Below the pieces are notes generated by a model, which made no database searches, had not been told where the DNA came from, and saw only the letters and a program-made list of their open reading frames with translations. Below are positions 54,688-61,002 of a stretch of 64,000 nt of DNA, in pieces. How positions within the stretch are numbered: the stretch's first letter is position 1; every line of letters starts with the position of its first letter. Made by a program: the position numbers and the translations under genes. The DNA comes from Bacteroidia bacterium (lineage in GTDB: Bacteria; Bacteroidota; Bacteroidia; J057): NCBI GenBank assembly GCA_030430205.1, contig JAUIGE010000032.1:1-64000 (forward strand), read 5' to 3'.

Positions 54688-55995
54688 TTACTTTTCGGAA
54701 AGGTATTTCCGGGTATCGACAGTTGCTCCTAATTTATGCAGGATCATAAACAAGCCGAAATAGGTCCGATTGAGGTAAATGGCATGCTGTGAGCCTCGTG
54801 CTTTGTCCATCTTGCGCAAGTTGGGGTCGCGCATCATTTTTTCACCATAGGCATATATTTCTCCAAAATAGTCCTCGTCGCTGAAGTCAAATTTTTCATG
54901 GTAAAAAGGCTTGCAGACCATCGCAAGAGAATCCCGCATGATATCGAGAAAATATTGTTTCTCTTCCGCGCTGTCATCAGGATAAATGATCCCTGATTTG
55001 AGGGCTTGCTCTTCAAAATAGACCGGATCGGTCAGGGTTTCAGGTTGAAGCATGGCGCGGTAGACGGCATAGAAATCCTGTGGGATCACTTTCACACAAC
55101 CAAAATCCAGGACACAGATCTGGCCATTTTCCTGAAAGAGAAAATTGCCGGGATGCGCATCCGCATGGGTCATCTGAAGCTGGTGAATCTGGAAATTGTA
55201 AAAGTCCCAAAGCGCCTGTCCTGCGCGGTTTCGCACTTGCTGGGATGGATTTTTTGCCAGAAAACCATCCAGGTGCTTTCCATCTTTCCACTCCATGGAA
55301 ATCACCCGCCTTCCGCTCCATTCCGGAAAATAGCGCGGAAAGGAAACATCCCTCAGCTCCGCACATTTCTCCGAAAGTTCGATGGAGCGCTGTAATTCCA
55401 ACTCATAATCTGCCTCTTCGAGCAGCCTCTCTTTGACTTCGTCAAAGTACATATCCAGGTCTGCATCCTGGAGATTGAGCATGCGTCGGGCAATGGGCCT
55501 GACGAGTTTGAGGTCGGAGACCACGCTCTCGGCTACGCCGGGATACTGGATCTTGATGGCGAGCTCATGGCCGTCTTTGCGGCCCCTGTGTACCTGACCG
55601 ATAGAAGCGGCATTGGCCGCTTTGATATCGAAGGCATCGAAAAATGTCGATGGAGACTCCCCCAGGTACTGGCGGAGGGTCTTCATGACCAGCGGCCCCG
55701 AAAGGGCCGGGGCCTGGTATTGAGCCTGCGAAAACTTGTCCGAATAGGCCTTGGGCAGGATGCCCTGATCCATGCTCAGCATCTGAGCGACCTTGAGGGC
55801 GCTGCCTTTGAGTTCGCTCAGGGTATCGTAGATATCGCCGGCATTGCGCTCGTCGAGTTCGCTCCGATCGAGATCGGGCTGTATTACCTTTTTGGAGTAG
55901 TGGCGGATATAGTTGCCGCCTACTTTGAAGCCTGTTTGCACAAATTTGCTTGCGCGCTTGACTTTAGAGCTGGGTATTTTTTTTTGTTCTTTCAT
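54688..55995 (-). CDS. ABC1/AarF-like atypical kinase
   Basis: 435 residues. ABC1 (UbiB) kinase-like motifs: GSALKVAQMLSMDQG (the KxGQ-like signature, here KVAQ), AAASIGQVHRG-like NAASIGQVHRG, LAIKIQYPG (Lys), HADAHPGNFLF and CVLDFGCVK (catalytic and metal sites). ABC1 proteins support quinone or isoprenoid-lipid metabolism; the Gln-to-Ala-like shift in the N-terminal signature is worth noting. The start overlaps the upstream regulator-like gene by four bases (ATGA), indicating coupled expression. Confidence 0.9.
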   Translation of the reverse strand: MKEQKKIPSSKVKRASKFVQTGFKVGGNYIRHYSKKVIQPDLDRSELDERNAGDIYDTLSELKGSALKVAQMLSMDQGILPKAYSDKFSQAQYQAPALSGPLVMKTLRQYLGESPSTFFDAFDIKAANAASIGQVHRGRKDGHELAIKIQYPGVAESVVSDLKLVRPIARRMLNLQDADLDMYFDEVKERLLEEADYELELQRSIELSEKCAELRDVSFPRYFPEWSGRRVISMEWKDGKHLDGFLAKNPSQQVRNRAGQALWDFYNFQIHQLQMTHADAHPGNFLFQENGQICVLDFGCVKVIPQDFYAVYRAMLQPETLTDPVYFEEQALKSGIIYPDDSAEEKQYFLDIMRDSLAMVCKPFYHEKFDFSDEDYFGEIYAYGEKMMRDPNLRKMDKARGSQHAIYLNRTYFGLFMILHKLGATVDTRKYLSEK

Positions 55996-56618
55996 TTGCT
56001 GATCAAAAACCTAAAGAAGTCAAAACCGGAATCCAACAGATTGGGGGCCAGGAGGTCAAACACAAAGTTGACGGCTTTTTCTACGGCGGCATCGCTGCGC
56101 TCGTAATCCTGGCTGTCGTCATGCAGCCAATATTGGATGATGAAGCGGGTATTGTACCAAAGGACAGCCGGATAGCGGCTTTCGATGATTTTCCTGTCGG
56201 CTATTTCGCCTGTATCCGAGCCTTCATTCAGCAAATCTTCTATATAAGCTTTAAAAACCGGCTCCACCGATTTCAAAAAACGCTCCGTAGTCAGGCTGAT
56301 CATGCTATGCTGGCTGAGAACTTTGAGGAAAGTGCGGATTTCGCCCAACTCTTCCAGCCAGGTATAATAACAGGCCAAAACCTTCTCTCTGGTAGAATAT
56401 TCCAGATATTCTTCCGCATTTTCTAAGCGATGCAGGCTTTCCGTAAATGTACCGAGCACTATATCCCGCTCTATACGGGTAAGGGAGTGATATGAGCCCT
56501 TCAGCTCTATATCCTGAGATTTCAGGTAGGCAGAAAAGGCCTCAAAGCTTTCAGGCTTCTTACATCTATCTTCGACATAAGCCCGATAGGCGAGTTGGAT
56601 TTGTGATGGGGTATCCAT
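55992..56618 (-). CDS. TetR-like helical protein
   Basis: 208 residues, all alpha. The N-terminus (IQLAYRAYVEDRCKKPESFEAF) could be a degenerate TetR helix-turn-helix. The rest resembles a TetR C-terminal ligand domain (TREKVLACYYTWLEELGEIRTFLKVL). DNA binding is uncertain. It overlaps the ABC1 kinase start by four bases, so the pair is probably a functional unit, and it is divergent from the MORN gene. Confidence 0.7.
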   Translation of the reverse strand: MDTPSQIQLAYRAYVEDRCKKPESFEAFSAYLKSQDIELKGSYHSLTRIERDIVLGTFTESLHRLENAEEYLEYSTREKVLACYYTWLEELGEIRTFLKVLSQHSMISLTTERFLKSVEPVFKAYIEDLLNEGSDTGEIADRKIIESRYPAVLWYNTRFIIQYWLHDDSQDYERSDAAVEKAVNFVFDLLAPNLLDSGFDFFRFLISK

Positions 56619-56711
56619 AATTTTAGAACGTCATTAAGCGATAAGCTGTTGAATCAACTCCGACGAATTCCTGCTTTTATTTTCAATCTTGTATTTCAAA
56701 ACTAATTTGTC

Positions 56712-57740
56712 ATGTTTCCCAATAGGAGCAGCCTGGCTGCATGTGTCGGAGGTATATTGTTTATGTTACATTTGGGGGTGATGCCTCATCTCCATGCGCA
56801 GGATTGCCTGAAAGGCAATTGTAAAGATGGTAAAGGAAAATTGGAATATGCTGACGGCAGCATATATGAAGGGACATTTTTGGCCAGCAAACGCCATGGA
56901 ATGGGCTTTTACCACTTCCCCAATGGCGATAGCTATCAGGGAGAATGGCATTATGACCAGATTCAGGGCAATGGCCGCTATGTCTATCACAATGGAGATG
57001 TGTATGAAGGCGCTTTCAAAAAAGGCATGATGCATGGTCAGGGAAGCTTCTTTTTTGAAAATGGAAATGTGTATAGCGGAGAGTGGGCTTATGACCAACG
57101 GGCCGGGAAGGGCAGTTGGACACATACTGACGGTACCGAAATGACAGGTATCTGGACAAATGGGAAATTGAAGGGAAAGGGAAAATACGTGATGGCGGAT
57201 GGTATCTATCTGGGAGAATTTGAAAATAGCAAACGCCATGGCAAGGGCCGATTTGAAGGCCATAACGGAAATATCTATGAAGGCGATTGGGTGTATGGCA
57301 TGCGCACGGGGAAAGGGAAATTGCAGTATGGAAATGGAGATGTGTATGAAGGAGAATGGAAAAATAACAAACCTGAGGGCCGGGGGATGTACAGCTCATC
57401 TACAGGCGCAGTCTATACCGGAGAATTCCGGGAGGGATATTTTCATGGTGAAGGCAAGATGATTTATGATCTGGGCGACACTTACGAAGGAAGCTGGCAT
57501 CAGGGCAAAAAACACGGCTTAGGCGTGTATGTCTACAGCGACGGCAGTCGCTATGAAGGAGCATGGCACATGGACAAACGCCACGGTGAGGGCGTATATG
57601 TTTACGCTGATGGCAGCGTCTATGAGGGGGAGTTTCATGCTGGCCGTCTTCACGGCCAGGGAACTTTCAAAACCGGTGACGGAGAAGTCCGTGAAGGCCG
57701 CTTTCAATACGGAAAGTTCGTTGACAAGGAAAATAACTGA
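56712..57740 (+). CDS. Secreted MORN-repeat protein
   Basis: 342 residues. Signal peptide about 1-29 (ending HLHAQ). The rest is about twelve MORN repeats of 23 residues (YEGTFLASKRHGMGFYHFPNG; YEGEWKNNKPEGRGMY; YEGAWHMDKRHGEGVYVYADG). Such stacks are elongated beta structures that bind lipid or protein. No enzymatic domain is present. It is followed by an intrinsic terminator. Confidence 0.92.
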   Translation: MFPNRSSLAACVGGILFMLHLGVMPHLHAQDCLKGNCKDGKGKLEYADGSIYEGTFLASKRHGMGFYHFPNGDSYQGEWHYDQIQGNGRYVYHNGDVYEGAFKKGMMHGQGSFFFENGNVYSGEWAYDQRAGKGSWTHTDGTEMTGIWTNGKLKGKGKYVMADGIYLGEFENSKRHGKGRFEGHNGNIYEGDWVYGMRTGKGKLQYGNGDVYEGEWKNNKPEGRGMYSSSTGAVYTGEFREGYFHGEGKMIYDLGDTYEGSWHQGKKHGLGVYVYSDGSRYEGAWHMDKRHGEGVYVYADGSVYEGEFHAGRLHGQGTFKTGDGEVREGRFQYGKFVDKENN

Positions 57741-57795
57741 TACATAGAGTTCACGGTCCCACTCCAATATTTTTATTTCATGTAGTTATTGACGT

Positions 57796-57825
57796 AAGCG
57801 TCTGGCTTTTGCCAGGCGCTTTTTG
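57796..57825 (+). terminator. Intrinsic terminator after the MORN gene
   Basis: AAGCGTCTGGC pairs with GCCAGGCGCTT (one G-T pair) across a TTTT loop, then a T run. Confidence 0.85.
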
Positions 57826-57846
57826 CATATAGAAGTTGGAAAAAAC

Positions 57847-58497
57847 CTAACCTTCCAGTTCAAAAGTCCTTTGAAACCACGATATAAATTTGTCTGCATT
57901 AGGGGAATTCGAATCAAAATAATTTGCTTTTATAGCAGTACCCATGGGGAGCCCAGGGCTTTTTTGCCAGGCGAGATAGGTATGAATGCATGCTTTTTGT
58001 TCTTTGGATTCCGAAAAATCACAAAATGGTTTTTGGGTTAATTCATTGATTGTTGTTTTTGCAAAATCCCAAATAGCATTTTTCTCTGGAATGAGTGAAG
58101 AAATAAAATGCTCAAGATATCCCTCCCGGATATTGTCAGGCATAATCCAAATGCCCAGTTGAAGGTTTTTATGTTTTTGATAAAAACCCTCAGAACTCAG
58201 TTCTTTTGAAAATGGAAATTCAGGAAGTTCTTTTTCAAAAATCTGTTTTAACCTCTCAAAACGAGCTTTGGGGCCATTTGAATTTGCATCAACAACAATT
58301 CCCAAATTTGTTATCTCAGGTTTCCGAAGCGCTTCCTGAATGGCTAATTCAATTTTGGAAATCCCTTCCGCTTTCAGGACAAAATCTTTAAATTTACTTT
58401 TGTGACCATAGCCTTTAGGTGGATTCATTTTCCTTTCAATACAGATTTGAGCTAGAACGAAGGCATCCTTTCCTTCTACAATAAATAATTGGGCCAT
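57847..58497 (-). CDS. DUF3226-like protein with TOPRIM-type features
   Basis: 216 residues. It opens with LFIVEGKDAFV, the Glu-bearing TOPRIM strand of the DUF3226/DUF4435 class, followed by NLGIVVDANSNG (acidic second motif). The C-terminal half includes WIMPDNIREGYLEHFI, typical of DUF3226. It starts three bases after the stop of the AAA ATPase, so the two are cotranscribed. Together they look like a split OLD-type ATPase/nuclease, as in PARIS and related systems (inference). No other defence genes adjoin. Confidence 0.85.
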   Translation of the reverse strand: MAQLFIVEGKDAFVLAQICIERKMNPPKGYGHKSKFKDFVLKAEGISKIELAIQEALRKPEITNLGIVVDANSNGPKARFERLKQIFEKELPEFPFSKELSSEGFYQKHKNLQLGIWIMPDNIREGYLEHFISSLIPEKNAIWDFAKTTINELTQKPFCDFSESKEQKACIHTYLAWQKSPGLPMGTAIKANYFDSNSPNADKFISWFQRTFELEG

Positions 58498-58500
58498 GGG

Positions 58501-59448
58501 CTATCGGATTTCTAATTCGAGATCAAGGGTTTCTTCAAGACGATTGCCATCATAGACGATGGCTTCGTTTTCGCCATTTCTGCCAATTTGGAGGCGAATA
58601 AACTCCGCACTTTGGTGAAAGGTATCATTAGAAGAGGCAACTTGATGAAAAGACAATATTGCATCCTGGCTATGTGTGGTCACAAAAATCTGAATGTCCC
58701 ACTTTAACGCATAGGTAAAAATCATTTTCCAAAGCTTTTCCAAAACTGAATAATGGAGCCCCAATTCAATTTCATCAATTAAAAGATACCTTCCTTGAGC
58801 ATTGGCAAGACTTAAGGCAACCATTAACATACGTTGTACACCATCGCCCAACGTCTGGAGAGGCAGAGGAGACTCTTCTCCCTTCAAACGAACCCGAACA
58901 CTCTTTTCACTTATATCAAACCGCATAAGCATGGGTTCAATTGATTCGCGAAGAATATCAAGCACATCATCTTCTTTGGGGGTGAGAACAACGGGTTCCC
59001 ATAGTTGATTTAGAACCTGGAAATTTATTTGAAATGGGATAAAAACTGCCTGGTCTCTTGGGAAATCACCAGAATTGTCAGGGCGAAGATCTTTTTTTAC
59101 CCCATATGCATTAACTACTTCAAAAGTATGATTGAATGTATTCCTTTCTTTGGTTCTTATCACTAAATCATTTATACTCAAATGGAAATTTTCCGAATTA
59201 TTGGAGATCATTTTCCTGTTAAAAAGCCCCTCATAGATATCATATAAGTTGTTATAAAATAAACCCCGATTTTTCAGAATATTATTTATTACACCATTTT
59301 CACCTTCTGAAGAAAGGATACGAATGGCCTCAAGCAAAGCCGTTTTTCCAGAATTGTTCCTTCCAGAGATCAGGTTTATTCGATTGAGTTTTGGAATGAC
59401 CAAATGATGGAAACTCAGAAATTGGCTTATATCTAGTTTTTCAATCAT
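58501..59448 (-). CDS. AAA ATPase (ABC-like, OLD/RecF type)
   Basis: 315 residues. Walker A GRNNSGKT near residue 30, a signature-like LQTLGDGVQRMLMVALSLANAQG region, Walker B YLLIDEIELGLH and the H-loop VTTHSQDAI. There is no long coiled coil, so it belongs to the compact AAA_15/AAA_21 group that pairs with TOPRIM proteins. The partner gene at 57847 follows directly. A role in phage defence or DNA metabolism is inferred. Confidence 0.92.
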   Translation of the reverse strand: MIEKLDISQFLSFHHLVIPKLNRINLISGRNNSGKTALLEAIRILSSEGENGVINNILKNRGLFYNNLYDIYEGLFNRKMISNNSENFHLSINDLVIRTKERNTFNHTFEVVNAYGVKKDLRPDNSGDFPRDQAVFIPFQINFQVLNQLWEPVVLTPKEDDVLDILRESIEPMLMRFDISEKSVRVRLKGEESPLPLQTLGDGVQRMLMVALSLANAQGRYLLIDEIELGLHYSVLEKLWKMIFTYALKWDIQIFVTTHSQDAILSFHQVASSNDTFHQSAEFIRLQIGRNGENEAIVYDGNRLEETLDLELEIR

Positions 59449-59568
59449 GCTTCGTCCTTTTAGGTAAAGTTAAGGAATTCCCATGATTTGTATTTAGAGA
59501 TTGAATATTTCGAAAAAAAAACCTACATTTTAACAGCGTACTTCGATTCACCATCAACCCCACCATTC

Positions 59569-60405
59569 ATGAACAGTCTCAAAAATATTCTTTGTCCTGT
59601 CGATTTTTCTGAGTCTTCATACCAGGCTATCGAGCATGCCAGTTTTTTGGCCCAAATGCTTCAGGCGGATTTGACCCTGATGCATGTTGTTCAAGAGCAA
59701 TTACCCGGAAAACTCGGGATGGTACACGGCCCCGATCAGGCGTCACAAAAGCTGATCGCCAAAGCCACAGAAGATGCCCGCATCCTGCTGCGGGAAGCCA
59801 AACGGAAGTACGTCCCTTTTGCGATCAATTGTAAATCTGCCGTTCGCTATGGTGATACCATTCGTGAGATCGTGGCAGAAGCCGTGGAAAGGAATTCAGA
59901 TATCCTGTTTATCCCCCCTGGCCTGGAAGGCGTCACTTCCAATTCCAAGAGCCTAAAACTGCTTCAGAGTGCTGGATGCTCAGTGATGTTTTGTAAAAAC
60001 CTGGGTAAAGAAAAAGGCTTTCGCAAGATCGTGCTGGCACAAGAACATGAGCATGAGCTAAAAGACCTGGCGGCTTACCTTTTCCGCAACTTCAACCTGA
60101 TGCTGCAAAGGCTGCATGTGCTAGTGCCAGGTGGTGAAGATGCTGCCGAGCGATTGGGTGGCTGGAGCGAAGAACTCAGAGAGGCTGGCCTCGAGGAATT
60201 TAGCAGCCAATTTATTTCGCAAGACCTGCTGGTAGATGAATGGGTAAATGCCGGCAACGATCACGGAAGCCAGCTATTGGTCATACCTATGGCAGATCAA
60301 AAGGACAAAAACGCTACAACACGTTTGCAGCAACTGCTGCAAAAAGCAAGCATCACTGTTTTCGTCTGGAAGGTCAAAGTCCTCCCCCAGGCTGCAACTA
60401 TGTAA
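59569..60405 (+). CDS. Universal stress protein with two Usp domains
   Basis: 278 residues from the ATG at 59569 (MNSLKNILCPVDFSESSYQAIEHA), the usual Usp start. The frame runs 27 codons further upstream without protein-like content. The first Usp domain is clear (DLTLMHVVQ, DILFIPPGLEGVTS). The second (about 150-270) is degenerate. Nucleotide-binding glycines (GxxGxxxG) are not clear, so ATP binding is doubtful. Divergent from the ATPase gene. Confidence 0.88.
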   Translation: MNSLKNILCPVDFSESSYQAIEHASFLAQMLQADLTLMHVVQEQLPGKLGMVHGPDQASQKLIAKATEDARILLREAKRKYVPFAINCKSAVRYGDTIREIVAEAVERNSDILFIPPGLEGVTSNSKSLKLLQSAGCSVMFCKNLGKEKGFRKIVLAQEHEHELKDLAAYLFRNFNLMLQRLHVLVPGGEDAAERLGGWSEELREAGLEEFSSQFISQDLLVDEWVNAGNDHGSQLLVIPMADQKDKNATTRLQQLLQKASITVFVWKVKVLPQAATM

Positions 60406-60469
60406 TGCCCCCTTTCCCATCTCGCTTTATTCAGTATCTTCGTCTGGAAACATATTAAGATACTGTTTT

Positions 60470-60964
60470 ATGACCCCACAACAACTATTTCTCAAGGAGG
60501 AAGTTCCTCATCTACTGGATTCATTACAAGCTGACAATCAGCCTATTTGGGGGCTGATGAGCGCCCAGCACATGCTGGAGCATGTTTCTGCTTTGTTATA
60601 CATTTCTCTGGGGAAAAAAGCCTTTCCCCTCATGACCCCTCCAGATCAACTGGAAAGCTCCCGGGCCTGGCTCATGAGCCACAAGGAGTTTCCCATAAGC
60701 TTCGCCGCGCCCGGCATTCCCGCCAATCCAGGGCCACTGCGTTTCGCTAGCCTGGAGGAAGCAAAAGAAAAATTGCTGGAAAGCCTGGCTGCATTTTTTC
60801 AAAAATATACTGAAAATCCTGAGGCTGAAGCCGTCCATCCGGTTTTTGGAAGCATCAACAAAGAGCAGTGGGAGCAATTTCACTTCAAGCACATCCAGCA
60901 TCATCTGATGCAGTTTGGACTGATACCGCTCAGTGAGTATAAGAAGAGGAAGCTGGGAAGTTAG
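60470..60964 (+). CDS. DUF1569 (DinB-like) protein
   Basis: 164 residues from the ATG at 60470. A four-helix DinB-like bundle with metal-site histidines (WGLMSAQHMLEHVSA, FHFKHIQHHLMQFGL). The frame extends upstream inside the Usp gene, which is not credible as coding. Function unknown; DinB relatives are metal-dependent thiol or hydrolytic enzymes. R2 heptamers start at the stop codon. Confidence 0.88.
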   Translation: MTPQQLFLKEEVPHLLDSLQADNQPIWGLMSAQHMLEHVSALLYISLGKKAFPLMTPPDQLESSRAWLMSHKEFPISFAAPGIPANPGPLRFASLEEAKEKLLESLAAFFQKYTENPEAEAVHPVFGSINKEQWEQFHFKHIQHHLMQFGLIPLSEYKKRKLGS

Positions 60965-60989
60965 TGGGCAGTTTGCAGTGGGTAGTTTG
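60965..60989. repeat. Short R2 repeat behind the DUF1569 gene
   Basis: TGGGCAGTTTGCAGTGGGTA forms three to four R2-type heptamers (GGCAGTT, TGCAGTG, GGTAGTT) directly after the TAG. It is the only intergenic R2 copy seen. Confidence 0.7.
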
Positions 60990-61002
60990 ACGATATTACT
61001 AT

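Noticed and set aside
59488-59568. Upstream extension of the universal stress protein
   Set aside because: The added 27 residues are not Usp-like, and the ATG at 59569 gives the standard N-terminus.
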